Assembly (NCBI GenBank): GCA_036567965.1
Contig: DATCTN010000027.1
Coordinates: 108,483 to 172,482 of the forward strand
From: Candidatus Kryptoniota bacterium
GTDB lineage: Bacteria > Bacteroidota > Ignavibacteria > Kryptoniales > JAKASW01
Reading direction: 5' to 3'
Length of the DNA: 64,000 nt
Positions 9,636 through 18,184 of this stretch are shown here, in pieces. A program made the translations under genes and the position numbers. Under the pieces are notes generated by a model that saw only the letters and a list, made by a program, of their open reading frames with translations, was not told the DNA's origin and made no database searches. Position 1 is the stretch's first letter. Every line of letters starts with the position of its first letter.

Positions 9636-10196
9636 ATGGATGAGAAGACTCTGAAAGAATTGGGGCCGATAGGTCGATTGGCTGGAGTTTGGGAAGGTGT
9701 CATCGGAGAAGACACGGCCCCATCTGATGACCGGAAGACGGAAAAGAATAAATACCGCGAGAAAATGGTTTTGGAGCCAACCGGATTAACGCAGAATCAT
9801 GAACAGAATCTTTATGGTCTACGATACCACACTCAAGCCTGGCGGCTAAGCGAGTCCGATCCCTTCCACGACGAAGTTGGATATTGGCTTTGGGACGCCG
9901 CGGCCAATGAGGTTATGAAATGTGTCCTGATTCCCAGAGGTGTTTCGTTAATTGCCGGAGGCAAGGTGGAGCCCGACGCTAAGCACTTCAAATTAACCGC
10001 TCAGGAACGGTCGTCCATCTTCGGGGTCTGTTCCACTCCATTCCTCGATAAGGAGTTCAAAACAGTTTCCTTCGAGCTGGAAATGACTTTCGATGACGAC
10101 AGAAGTTTCAGTTACCATGAGGTGACTAGGATCCGGATCAAGGGCCAGAAGGAACTATTCGAGCATAGTGATCGGAACAAGCTGGTACGAGTCTAG
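9636..10196 (+). CDS. Nitrobindin-like / FABP-fold heme-binding protein
   Basis: 186 residues resembling the DUF1794/THAP4-like (nitrobindin) beta-barrel family. The N-terminal signature is LGPIGRLAGVWEG (GxWxG-type), followed by alternating beta strands (YHTQAWRLS, FHDEVGYWLWD, VMKCVLIPRGVSLIAGG). It is a soluble cytoplasmic protein without a signal peptide. Family members bind heme through a C-terminal His and react with nitric oxide or peroxynitrite; I cannot confirm the heme ligand here. The start ATG 9636 has GGAGA seven bases upstream. It is a single-gene unit. Assignment is at the fold level only. Confidence 0.6.
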   Translation: MDEKTLKELGPIGRLAGVWEGVIGEDTAPSDDRKTEKNKYREKMVLEPTGLTQNHEQNLYGLRYHTQAWRLSESDPFHDEVGYWLWDAAANEVMKCVLIPRGVSLIAGGKVEPDAKHFKLTAQERSSIFGVCSTPFLDKEFKTVSFELEMTFDDDRSFSYHEVTRIRIKGQKELFEHSDRNKLVRV

Positions 10197-10541
10197 TCCG
10201 GCTGACCGCGGTTACCATTTCTCAGAATCAATTGGGGACAATGACATTGCCGTGTGGAAATCGCTCTCTACTCCACGCAGTGTTTTACGTTCGGGAATTT
10301 CCTATCGGGAATCTTCATGACGAGTGTCAGGCGATCCGAATTACCATTCCGATCGGGGAGCAAAGCCAGTCTAAGACTTAGCGCTTCAGATCAGAGATCT
10401 CAGCTCATCTCGGTCAAAATATTTCATTTGCATCTCTCAGCGAGAAGATGGTTCATCGAGATATGAGCGACTCATCTGGACGCGCGAGATCATCAAGGTT
10501 GCATTGTCGGACAACGCCGGGCAGGCCAGTCCGAAGACGTT
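10197..10541. other. Gene-free spacer, nothing recognised
   Basis: 345 bp between two convergent genes. Both strands were read: no coding stretch with plausible start and ribosome-binding site, no clear hairpin with a T run and no recognisable repeat. Confidence 0.5.
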
Positions 10542-11066
10542 TTATTTACAATTGACAATGATAATCGCTGGTGGGGAATTCATATCCTTCGGAGAAATAA
10601 TATGAACCTTCTCCCACTCGCGCAGGTGCTGCTTTGCTTCACCAAGCTGCCACGTGTCACTAACGGTCACAGAGGTATGACGCATTTCCACGCGCTGTTT
10701 TCCTCCGCTAGCGCCATCACTGCGCAGCCACTCATATTCAACTGTGACCGGCGTGTGGTTCACCGTAATTGTACAGTGGAAGTCGAACGTTTTGGGGCAG
10801 TGCCCGTTGAATAAGCTAGGCTTAACTCCAATTTTCAACTTTGTAATTTTTCCGGGTTGACTCTTTGGCGGAACATTCTTTGTCTGTTTAGGTTTTAACT
10901 GCTTGGTCTTGGCCGGTTGAGGCTTGAGTTGCACTGTTTTGGTTTGCTTTGGCTGCACTCTCTTTTCGGGAACGTTCTCTTGGGCGAATAAGACTTGTGA
11001 TGAGAATGCAAGGACAATTGCCGTAAACAACGCAAACCGCAAAGGAAGGACATGATATGAATGCAT
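10542..11066 (-). CDS. Secreted protein with Lys/Pro/Gln-rich linker and C-terminal Ig-like domain
   Basis: 174 residues: a signal peptide (FALFTAIVLAFSSQVLFAQ), a low-complexity linker (~residues 35-75) of repeated KPKQTK / QLKPQPAK units, and a C-terminal domain (from ~80) with GHCPKTFDFHCTITV and VEYEWLRSDGASGG. This last pattern is seen in many bacterial secreted proteins as a small Ig-like domain with a disulfide. It is probably periplasmic or surface exposed, and the linker may span a wall or matrix. No enzymatic motif is visible. It stands alone and its function is unknown. Confidence 0.65.
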   Translation of the reverse strand: MHSYHVLPLRFALFTAIVLAFSSQVLFAQENVPEKRVQPKQTKTVQLKPQPAKTKQLKPKQTKNVPPKSQPGKITKLKIGVKPSLFNGHCPKTFDFHCTITVNHTPVTVEYEWLRSDGASGGKQRVEMRHTSVTVSDTWQLGEAKQHLREWEKVHIISPKDMNSPPAIIIVNCK

Positions 11067-11596
11067 TAGAGGTTCTCCTCGAATTTGTTGTGAGGAATTG
11101 GATTATCCATCGACAGGGTCCGATGGCACAATGGGGAAATGAATATTCTCATCCCGACAAATGTTTCCTCATGTGTACCACCAAAGTGAATTGGTTGCAA
11201 AGGTCGAAGCATGGAACGCTGGCCTGCCCTGACAAATTAGTTCGATTCGAATTTAGTGAAAAGAACCCCGCCATCAAAGTTAACGGATTGTAGGAGTAGC
11301 AGACCTTGTTGGAGATAGTTTGATAGATTGTTGACCTGCCGAGTTTAATGGGGAAGTCATCAAAGCAGTCAGTAAGATGATCCGCTGCCCCTTCATTGTT
11401 CACCGTCCGTTGTTGCTCAGGAAGATATTCATTCTGGTCTTGTCGGCACAAATTCCCCCGGCAACATTACACGATGCATGCAAGAAATGCAAGAGTGTCG
11501 GTACATTAGCATCTCCTTTGAGTTTCAAACGATCCCCTCTATATTAGTTCAAAGGGCGAGCAGAGATTGCTTGAGAGAAGAGAATCGTTGCATGGG
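11067..11596. other. Spacer with one dispersed 31-bp repeat
   Basis: 530 bp without a supportable gene. The only recognised element is the repeat at 11463-11493. Short open frames exist on both strands but lack ribosome-binding sites and look like chance. Confidence 0.5.
11463..11493. repeat. 31-bp dispersed repeat, copy 2
   Basis: Matches 7996-8026 with one mismatch (GCATGC versus GCATGA in the middle). It lies 104 bp upstream of the 11597 gene, in the leader region. Confidence 0.8.
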
Positions 11597-12397
11597 ATGG
11601 CGGTTTTATCGGGGACAATTATTCTGCTACTTCTTCATGGCTCAATCGCGTTCTCCCAGAATGATAGCCTAAGAGCTAAAAGAGTCTCAGACTATCTGTC
11701 GCTAATTGAGAATTCCCAGACGAGCACGCTAGCTTCAATCCCTTCCGGTCAATTGAAACAATATGCGAGAATAGTATATGAAGCCGATGAAACAGATCCG
11801 CTGGCAGTAGACAAAGAAATACAGAAGAATCGTAAGTGGCGTGTAAGCCCATCTCGATTCAGATATGCCCTACTTAATAGTATCAAAGCTCGGCTGTCAC
11901 TGCTGGATTTTAATTTGGTGGCAGCACCTCGCATTGTGAAGGCCACAATAATCCGAGTTGAGACGGTTGATTATAAGGTTGAAGGTGGTCCACCTGGTGT
12001 GAATGCCGGAAGTCTGCCAAGGACTGATCTCACAGCGATAGTGGACGAAGTTTTTAAGTCGGACACTCTCCTTTCTACGGGTGACATAATTAGATTCTAC
12101 TACTTCCCCTTCTGGCGACCAACACGTTGGAACTTTGAGATCGGTGATACCTGCCTTCTGCCGTTAGAGCCTCTTTTGTTTCGGGGGACAGAATTTGTTG
12201 CGTTAATTACGGACCTTGATGGTCACCGGAGCGATACGGGTGCTATTGAAAACGACAGCGCAAGCTATGGGAGATATCCCATCGTCAATGGTGTGCTTGT
12301 TGACCGGAAGAATTCATTCGGTTACGGAGCGAGAACCAAGTGGGAGTCATTTAGGTCGATTCTCTTGCAGGAAATCAAAGCGATAAAATCGTGGTGA
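11597..12397 (+). CDS. Exported hypothetical protein
   Basis: 266 residues with an N-terminal signal peptide (MAVLSGTIILLLLHGSIAFS). The mature part has no recognised family. It contains IVKATIIRVETVDY, an OB/beta-barrel-like strand pattern, and VFKSDTLLSTGDIIRFYYF. This resembles secreted proteins in which a beta domain follows a helical N-terminal region, but the similarity is not decisive. I chose ATG 11597; an upstream TTG (11567) and an ATG at 11592 (other frame) have no better ribosome-binding site. The gene is isolated, with 530 bp upstream and 780 bp downstream non-coding. Confidence 0.6.
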   Translation: MAVLSGTIILLLLHGSIAFSQNDSLRAKRVSDYLSLIENSQTSTLASIPSGQLKQYARIVYEADETDPLAVDKEIQKNRKWRVSPSRFRYALLNSIKARLSLLDFNLVAAPRIVKATIIRVETVDYKVEGGPPGVNAGSLPRTDLTAIVDEVFKSDTLLSTGDIIRFYYFPFWRPTRWNFEIGDTCLLPLEPLLFRGTEFVALITDLDGHRSDTGAIENDSASYGRYPIVNGVLVDRKNSFGYGARTKWESFRSILLQEIKAIKSW

Positions 12398-12631
12398 ATT
12401 GAGAATCCAGGATTCCGATTTTGAGCCTCAACAATTTAACTCGTGCATTAAGTCTCAAACATCTTTCTACTTTGGGTACTAGCAGAATAGGGGGAAGGGT
12501 CTTCTAGATTTGGATTATGTCTATACCAGCGTGCGAGCAATGCGTTTGATTGAACATGAGAATAAACTTGTCCCAATACCGAGCGTCTAACTACTTGATG
12601 TACTAAGTCAAGGTTATTGGGATTTCACCAC

Positions 12632-12701
12632 GGGCTGTTCCACCGTAAATATGCCAGCTAGCACGCTGCATACCTATATGCCCTGAAAGTTGGAACAGCC
12701 C
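12632..12701 (+). ncRNA. Possible structured RNA or long hairpin terminator
   Basis: Perfect 11-bp arms (GGGCTGTTCCA and TGGAACAGCCC) enclose 48 nt that can fold further (ATGC/GCAT pairs). The right arm is followed directly by ATTTTTATTT. The geometry fits a small transcript or terminator domain rather than a simple hairpin. No promoter was identified. Confidence 0.3.
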
Positions 12702-12763
12702 ATTTTTATTTCAGGCATGTTGGCGTTTCCTGTTGTTCTTATGAATAGTAAAGGTACAGATAA

Positions 12764-12805
12764 GGTCACTAATTTCACATTTGTACATCATATGGGGGCA
12801 GGTCA
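12764..12805. mobile_element. IS3-family right-end fragment
   Basis: The sequence starting GGTCACTAA and ending TATGGGGGCAGGTCA matches the right terminus seen at 18476, 30196 and 52759. Only about 42 bp remain, without transposase. Confidence 0.7.
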
Positions 12806-13176
12806 AACATTGCTAAGTCGCTTCGTGTGTGCAGAGAGCACGGCTCCCCAATTCTTTCTTGGACTTGGATCATGTCTGCGTTCGTGTCTACCGGTTGCCA
12901 TTAATAGTCCGACAAGGTAAATTTCTTAAGACATGGGGGTTGAATCAAATGGATGTCATAATTCTGGAGAAGAACGACGGAGATTGGTAAACGGGTTTGC
13001 AATTGCAAACTAAGATGGAGGAGTTCAGATCTTTGTCTGGAACAAAATGAGAAGCTTCACGAACAGGAGATTGAGAATACCCAATTGCAAATCCTTTTCT
13101 GATTACTACTCATCCTCGTGCTTTAAAGAAATTTCGACGAAATTCAAAAAAAACTCTCTGAGTTGGAGGCAATAAC

Positions 13177-14628
13177 TTGAAGAAGAATGGAGAAGAAGGC
13201 AAATCGCAGACGAGTTCTTCCAGAAGAAAATTCCTGCAAACGATAGGCACGGCGACTGCTGGGCTGATAATTGCTCCTTATATAAAACCCGGAAGCGTCT
13301 TTGCCTACAAGCATCATGTTTCCTTGTCATCCCAGCCTCAAGTAGGGATCACCCAGACGATCAATACTAATGCAGACTCATATGATCCTACGACCGTCAA
13401 GCAAAAAGTGCAATACCTGTTCGATCAACTCGGCGGAATCAGCGATGTGGTGAAGGCGGGCGATAAGGTTGCGATAAAAATTAACCTGACCGGTGGGTCA
13501 GGCAATGCCACGAGTACTCTGCTTAACGGCGTGTCAATTACAGAAGCTATGTGGACCCACCCTGCGGTTCTTCAGGCAGTTGGCGAATTATTGATTGATG
13601 CGGGTGTTACTGCTGGTGACATTTACATTGTGGATTCCTTGTGGGACACGGGCTCCAAAGCGCCGTTCGGATCCAGCGACAGCTTCGGCTATGCTGCTGT
13701 TCAGAAAGCTCTGGGCTGTAACATGATTGATCTTAACAATGCAACGCCTTACAGCAGCTTTGTCGACATGTCGACAGGTAGCAATCCATTTAACTTTGCA
13801 TCTCTTAAAATGAATCAAATACTAAAAGATGTCGATGTCTATGTCTCGATACCGAAGTTGAAGCAGCATGCTGAAGCAGGCCTCACGTGCTCGCTAAAAA
13901 ATCAGGTTGGCACTGTTCCGAAAGCTCTTTACACGATACAAACCAATACGGGCCGGCGGCAGCAGCTCCATAATCCAACCGGCGGGGCATCGAATAGCTA
14001 CCTCCCGGAATCCATCTGCGATCTCAACGCTGCTCGTCCCGTAAGTCTTGCAGTGGTAGATGGGATCAAGAATGCCAAGGGCGGGGAAGGTGTTTGGATT
14101 TCCACTTTCGTTCCATACGCTAGCCATGTTTTGTTGGCGGGGAAGGAACCTGTTTCGACCGACAGTATTGGAGCCTACCTGATGGGACTAGATTGCGAAG
14201 CCAAGAGCCTTCAGTTGCCTGACGGCAAGACAACTTGTGATAACTACCTTGATTTACTCCACACCAAAGGAATGGGGACGAATCAACTTAAGGATATTAA
14301 CATCGTCGGTGACGGAGCGAGTCTGATTACGTCCGTCCGACCGCACAACGACGTCAGACTCCCGAGCAATTTCCTTTTGCTTCCGAATTTCCCGAACCCA
14401 TTCAACCCATCCACCAGAATAGTGTTCTATATGCCGAAGGCCGCAAGGGTTTCGGTCAAAGTCTTCACAGTCACCGGGAGTGAGATTCAAACGCTTGTTG
14501 AAGGTGAAGTTCCTGCGGGGCAACATGACCTCTACTGGAGCGCAGAGGGATTGGCCAGCGGAGTCTACTTGTGCAGGATGGAGACTGACAACTTCTCCGA
14601 CACGATTAAGATGATCTACATGAAATAA
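13177..14628 (+). CDS. DUF362 protein with twin-arginine signal and T9SS sorting domain
   Basis: 483 residues. The N-terminus (SSRRKFLQTIGTATAGLII) is a twin-arginine-type signal. The central part (~65-380) is a DUF362 domain (VKAGDKVAIKINLTGG, DVYVSIPKLKQHAEAGLTCS, VSLAVVDGIKNAKGGEG, STDSIGAYLMG), a family usually of iron-sulfur-linked or redox-associated proteins. The C-terminus (~395-483) is a type IX secretion sorting domain (NFPNPFNPSTRIVFYMPK, then SGVYLCRMETDNF), so the protein should end up outside the outer membrane. The start is a TTG, chosen because GGAGG lies at the right distance upstream and because it keeps the twin-arginine signal. Combined Tat plus T9SS routing is unusual. 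Confidence 0.85.
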   Translation: MKKNGEEGKSQTSSSRRKFLQTIGTATAGLIIAPYIKPGSVFAYKHHVSLSSQPQVGITQTINTNADSYDPTTVKQKVQYLFDQLGGISDVVKAGDKVAIKINLTGGSGNATSTLLNGVSITEAMWTHPAVLQAVGELLIDAGVTAGDIYIVDSLWDTGSKAPFGSSDSFGYAAVQKALGCNMIDLNNATPYSSFVDMSTGSNPFNFASLKMNQILKDVDVYVSIPKLKQHAEAGLTCSLKNQVGTVPKALYTIQTNTGRRQQLHNPTGGASNSYLPESICDLNAARPVSLAVVDGIKNAKGGEGVWISTFVPYASHVLLAGKEPVSTDSIGAYLMGLDCEAKSLQLPDGKTTCDNYLDLLHTKGMGTNQLKDINIVGDGASLITSVRPHNDVRLPSNFLLLPNFPNPFNPSTRIVFYMPKAARVSVKVFTVTGSEIQTLVEGEVPAGQHDLYWSAEGLASGVYLCRMETDNFSDTIKMIYMK

Positions 14629-14731
14629 AGTCAAGCATCGTGTTCATCAGTATAATAAAATGTCCGGTGCGTCGTGAGAGGGTACGTCGCACAAAGCACT
14701 AATTGGTATACGCCCAACTGGCAATCTCATA

Positions 14732-14758
14732 CTCCCATCGACAAAAGGGCTGTGGGAG
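14732..14758 (+). terminator. Weak hairpin downstream of the DUF362 gene
   Basis: CTCCCA / TGGGAG arms with a 15-nt loop containing AAAAGGGCT lie about 100 bp after the stop codon. There is no T run, so terminator function is only suggested. A related motif (AAAGGGCTGTGGGAGTA) recurs near 53842. Confidence 0.3.
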
Positions 14759-14823
14759 AATGTCGTGGATTATAATCAAGAAGATAATAAACGAAACGGT
14801 TCGGTAGTTTAACCCCAGGAGTA

Positions 14824-14857
14824 CGCCTAACGAATACGTTGGCCAAGTAGTTAGGCG
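14824..14857. repeat. 34-bp imperfect palindrome with attC-like ends
   Basis: The outer arms are CGCCTAAC and GTTAGGCG, an inner pair is TAC/GTA, and the centre is TTGGCCAA, with a three-base bulge (GAA) on one side only. The arms fit the integron attC core pattern RYYYAAC / GTTRRRY, but the element is much shorter than typical attC sites and no integron integrase is in the window. Confidence 0.4.
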
Positions 14858-14902
14858 ACACGCAGCAACAAGTCGGCAAATCTTTGACAGGAGGGAGGTA
14901 AA

Positions 14903-15409
14903 ATGAAAATTTGTTGTTTTCTTTTATCTATTTCATTCCTTTCGATCTGGGGGTGTGATGTTACCAACGAACATTCTTCGAGTTCCTCCTTCGCTATTTA
15001 CCGACTGAAGGATTCCACATTAACAGCTCAACACGTTTGGAATTTACCCATCGACAGTTTGATTTTGGCGGATGCGCCATTCTTGGTGCAGGACTCTCTA
15101 ATATCTTATCGCTGGCAAACGCACGAGTTCGTAGCAACAGCATCGGTAGATACGGAACTGGCCATTCTTAGGAGACACAATGGCCCAACGGCAGGAATAC
15201 CTTTCGTTGTTATGGTAGGACGCGACCGCATCTACCTTGGAGCCTTTTGGTATCCATATTCATCTCTATCGTCGAGTGTTCCATATATAGACGTGTGGCT
15301 GCAGTCTCATCAGATTCAAAAAGCGTGGACTCCGATTGATTCGGTGGACAAGCGGAACGACCCCCGCATCTATTCTGCTTTGAAGAACGCTGGAGTGCTT
15401 GTTGAATAA
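14903..15409 (+). CDS. Putative lipoprotein
   Basis: 168 residues. The signal sequence (MKICCFLLSISFLSIWGC) ends in a lipobox-like SIWGC, followed by a Ser-rich tether (SSSSS), so a lipid-anchored envelope protein is likely. The mature domain (IYRLKDSTLTAQHVW, YLGAFWYPYSSLSSS) has no recognised family but resembles small secreted proteins of Bacteroidota that may act as protease-inhibitor-like or binding modules; this is not established. A strong ribosome-binding site (GGAGGGAGG) precedes the ATG. It stands alone between spacers with palindromes. Confidence 0.75.
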   Translation: MKICCFLLSISFLSIWGCDVTNEHSSSSSFAIYRLKDSTLTAQHVWNLPIDSLILADAPFLVQDSLISYRWQTHEFVATASVDTELAILRRHNGPTAGIPFVVMVGRDRIYLGAFWYPYSSLSSSVPYIDVWLQSHQIQKAWTPIDSVDKRNDPRIYSALKNAGVLVE

Positions 15410-15518
15410 TCAGCAGACGCTAACGATGATGTCATGATACGCTTGTTTATCCACATGGTGTGCGTCGGCTAACAACCAGGAAGAAGATGCTCATCATGGG
15501 CTATATATCGAATCGCCC

Positions 15519-15560
15519 GCCTTCCGCAAGTCCCGCCTTGCGGGACGGCGGAGAGGCTTC
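15519..15560. repeat. G+C-rich palindromic repeat
   Basis: The inner stem TCCCGC / GCGGGA has a 3-nt loop and lies inside a second complementary pair (CCGCC-like left, GGCGG right). It is the main feature of the 316-bp gap 15410-15725 and is similar in design to the hairpin repeats at 16636 and 17943. Confidence 0.65.
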
Positions 15561-15725
15561 ATGGCGCGCTCATAGGAAGAGAATGGTCGACGACTCGACT
15601 CATCGAGATGCGTGCCACGACTTTTTTCTCGCACACGTCGTGCGTCATTAGTAGATGTGGGATCAGGACTTGAGTTGCACTTGAAGAAACCATATCAAGA
15701 AGAGAAAAATTATGTGGACGACAAA

Positions 15726-16439
15726 ATGAAATCAAGCAAGAAGACAGCGAGAATCGCGGGCGTCCTCTACTTGCTCGTCGGCATCTTCGGCGGCTTTGCA
15801 GAAGGATTTGTTGAACCCAAGATGTACATTGCCGGCAACGCGGCGGCCACGGCTGCGAATGTTATCGCGAACCCCTTACTTGTTCGCATAGGCGTTGTCG
15901 CTGACCTGTTGGATCAGACATTCTTTGTCTTTCTGGCCCTGACCCTTTACATCCTGCTGAAGCATGTGAACAAGAACGTGGCGAGGGTAATGTTGATCCT
16001 CGTCTCTCTCGCTGCCGGCATCGGATGCCTCAATGCGGTCTTCGAGTTTGAGGGCTTGCGTGTGGCAACCAACAGTGGATATGCTGCCGCCTTTGGCATC
16101 GAGGGTTCGCGTGCTCTCATATATCTTTTACTTGAAACCCAGCACTATGGTATCCTCATCGCGCAGATATTCTTTGGCCTGTGGCTGGTGCCGCTTGGGT
16201 ATCTCGCTTACAAATCAGAGATGTTCCCCAAGTGGCTCGGCGAGTTTCTCATCGTGGGTGGGGTCTGCTACCTCGTTGACCTGCTCGCTGCTTTCCTTGT
16301 CCCCGACTTCGGTCAAAAGATTCACTCCTTCGTCGTCATTCCGTCAGCAATCGCGGAAATCTCGATGGTTGCATACCTGCTCGTGGTTGGCGTGAGATCG
16401 CAAAAGCCAGGCGGACCCATCTCCCAAAGTTCCGAATGA
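15726..16439 (+). CDS. DUF4386 family membrane protein
   Basis: 237 residues with six hydrophobic segments: IAGVLYLLVGIFGGFAEGF, a pair around VVADLLDQTFFVFLALTLY, MLILVSLAAGIGC, HYGILIAQIFFGLWLVPLG, LIVGGVCYLVDLLAAFL and IAEISMVAYLLVVGV. The pattern ARIAGxLYL and the GLWLVPLGYLAYKSxxFPKWLG segment are typical of DUF4386 proteins, an inner-membrane family of unknown function common in Bacteroidota. The ATG 15726 is chosen to begin at the conserved KKTARIAG start; the open frame extends further upstream without a better site. It stands alone. Confidence 0.85.
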   Translation: MKSSKKTARIAGVLYLLVGIFGGFAEGFVEPKMYIAGNAAATAANVIANPLLVRIGVVADLLDQTFFVFLALTLYILLKHVNKNVARVMLILVSLAAGIGCLNAVFEFEGLRVATNSGYAAAFGIEGSRALIYLLLETQHYGILIAQIFFGLWLVPLGYLAYKSEMFPKWLGEFLIVGGVCYLVDLLAAFLVPDFGQKIHSFVVIPSAIAEISMVAYLLVVGVRSQKPGGPISQSSE

Positions 16440-16585
16440 TGATGAGATTAAGATGTGCCACTTGGCAAGCGCAGACGCCAGCTAATAGAACCCATATTGT
16501 CACGAAGATACGCCTTCGGCGAAAGCGGAGAGTAGAGAAGGAGTGGATTAAACGATAACAGGAAAACCTCCTCGTCGCAAAGGAA

Positions 16586-16630
16586 GGTGCCAATGCCTGA
16601 CCGGATCTCTGACTTTGCATTGGTACATTA
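16586..16630. mobile_element. IS3-family right-end fragment
   Basis: GTGCCAATGCCTGACCGGAT followed by GACTTTGCATTGGTACATTA matches the orfB stop and terminal region of the IS3 copy at 27466-30196. The terminal CAGGTCA itself is missing, replaced by the hairpin repeat. Confidence 0.65.
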
Positions 16631-16635
16631 ATATT

Positions 16636-16697
16636 GCCGCAGCTTCCTGTCCGCCGAAGTCGTTCTTTCGACGAAGGCGGAAGCTCCGGTCCGTTAG
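16636..16697. repeat. 62-bp hairpin repeat, copy 1 (left of epimerase gene)
   Basis: It runs from GCCGCAGCTTCCTGTCCGCC to GGAAGCTCCGGTCCGTTAG and carries nested complementary arms (TCCGCC/GGCGGA and GTCG/CGAC). It is nearly identical to 17943-18004 (four or five mismatches), in the same orientation. Confidence 0.85.
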
Positions 16698-16789
16698 AAC
16701 ACACGAATTACATATTGCTAGTTACATGAGTTAGAGAAGAGGCTAGAAACGATCACAGTTAAACAGTTGCAACTAAAAGGAATTTAGCT

Positions 16790-17716
16790 ATGCAAACAAT
16801 TTTGGGAGCAAACGGAACAATAGGTTCTGTATTAGCAAAGGAATTAACGGCTTACACCAAGCAAATAAGATTAGTAAGTCGCAATCCTAAAAAAGTAAAT
16901 GAAACAGACGACTTATTCCCAGCCGATTTATCAGATGCAAGTCAGGTAGAAAAAGCTATTGAGGGTTCTGAAGTTGTGTATCTATTAGTTGGATTTGATT
17001 ACAACATAAAAGTTTGGCAAAATAATTGGCCGAAACTTATGCGTGCCACAATAGATGCATGTATTAAGTACAAAGCGAAATTGGTATTCTTTGACAATGT
17101 CTACGTCTATGATATATATGCTATCCCGCACATGACTGAAAATTCACTCATAAACCCAGCAAGTAAAAAAGGGGCGGTTAGAAAAGAAATTGCTGACATG
17201 CTTTTAAATGAAGTAAAATCGGGGAAATTGACCGCACTAATCGCTCGTTCTGCTGATTTTTATGGCCCTAATAATGACAGGAGCTTTTTACTTGAAATGG
17301 TTTACAAAAACATTAAGAAGGGCAAGAAACCCAATTGGTTCATTGATGCAAATAAAAAACATTCCTTTACGTATACACCTGATGCAGCCAAGGCTACTGC
17401 ACTATTGGGAAACACTGCTGATGCATACAACCAAGTGTGGCATTTGCCCACCGATAGAAATGCCTTAACAGGTAAAGAAATGATAGCATTGTTTGCCAAA
17501 GGAATGAATGTAGAAAACAAGGTTTCTATATTGCCGATGTGGTTATTGAGAATACTCGGTTTATTCATTCCAATAATGAAAGAGATGCCTGAAATGATGT
17601 ATCAATACGATCGGGATTACTTTTTTGATTCAAGCAAATTTGATAAACGATTTAGCTTTAAAACTACAACCTATCAGGAAGGTGTAAAATTAACAATTGA
17701 GCAAACAAGAAAATAA
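16790..17716 (+). CDS. NAD(P)-dependent epimerase/dehydratase-like (extended SDR) protein
   Basis: 308 residues, an atypical extended short-chain dehydrogenase/reductase. The N-terminal Rossmann motif is ILGANGTIGSVLAKEL (GxxGxxG), followed by IRLVSRNPKK, AIEGSEVVYLLVG and the VFFDNVYVYD strand. The active-site Tyr-x-x-x-Lys of classic members is not clear, and SADFYGPNN is conserved in the family. It probably acts on a nucleotide-linked or other small substrate in the cytoplasm. The base composition is visibly more A+T-rich than its neighbours (codons AAA, ATT and GAA dominate), and the gene is bracketed by two direct copies of a 62-bp repeat. Both suggest recent acquisition from another Bacteroidota species. 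Confidence 0.85.
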   Translation: MQTILGANGTIGSVLAKELTAYTKQIRLVSRNPKKVNETDDLFPADLSDASQVEKAIEGSEVVYLLVGFDYNIKVWQNNWPKLMRATIDACIKYKAKLVFFDNVYVYDIYAIPHMTENSLINPASKKGAVRKEIADMLLNEVKSGKLTALIARSADFYGPNNDRSFLLEMVYKNIKKGKKPNWFIDANKKHSFTYTPDAAKATALLGNTADAYNQVWHLPTDRNALTGKEMIALFAKGMNVENKVSILPMWLLRILGLFIPIMKEMPEMMYQYDRDYFFDSSKFDKRFSFKTTTYQEGVKLTIEQTRK

Positions 17717-17942
17717 ATGATGGGGGTAGGCAAACCGCTGACGGCACATTGGTAATATTGCGGATTCAGTGGTTAATTAAATATTCTACCGCATGTGTTC
17801 TACCAAGTCTCTCTCCGAAGAAGTCCTTCGGACAAGCTGACGGAATCAGCCGTTGACGATTTCGCCGCGCGACAGTACGCCGAGCTTGATATGATCAACA
17901 GATACGTCCGCGCAATGGGCCGCATAGGACTGGCTGATCGCC

Positions 17943-18004
17943 GCCGCAGCTTCCTGTCCGCCGAAGTCGTTCTTTCCACGAAGGCGGAAGCGCCCATCCG
18001 TTAG
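17943..18004. repeat. 62-bp hairpin repeat, copy 2 (right of epimerase gene)
   Basis: Direct copy of 16636-16697. It ends in CCCATCCGTTAG. Immediately upstream (17815-17835) is another small palindrome, CCGAAGAAGTCCTTCGG. Confidence 0.85.
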
Positions 18005-18184
18005 GCTAATAATGGTTATGCTAAGAGGAGGTAAAACCATAGCCGAACAGGAATTGAGGCTAAATGCGCCTGGCTATGAGTAGGACTATGAAATAATCTA
18101 CAAAAAATGGATTTCGCGATAAATAAAAGCTTGTGAGTCAGGTATCGATCATTCCAGGGGAAATAATCAAAGGAGGCAAATACT

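Larger units (their letters stand above)
12398..13176. other. 779-bp spacer with IS end fragment and palindromes
   Basis: No gene is supported. It contains a long-loop inverted repeat (12632-12701), an IS3-type right-end fragment (12764-12805) and a 16-bp perfect palindrome GTTTGCAATTGCAAAC (12995-13010). A short frame around 13050-13100 could be the relic of a coiled-coil protein but has no start. Confidence 0.5.
16440..16789. other. Spacer with IS fragment and 62-bp hairpin repeat
   Basis: 350 bp with no gene. It contains an IS3-type right-end fragment (16586-16630), directly followed by the 62-bp repeat at 16636-16697. A short inverted repeat around 16508-16522 (GCCTTCGGCGAA) belongs to the same family of small palindromes. 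Confidence 0.5.

Noticed and set aside
6401..18000. Integron cassette array spanning the accessory stretch
   Set aside because: Only one attC-like palindrome was found; the spacers do not share a common site, and there is no integron integrase.
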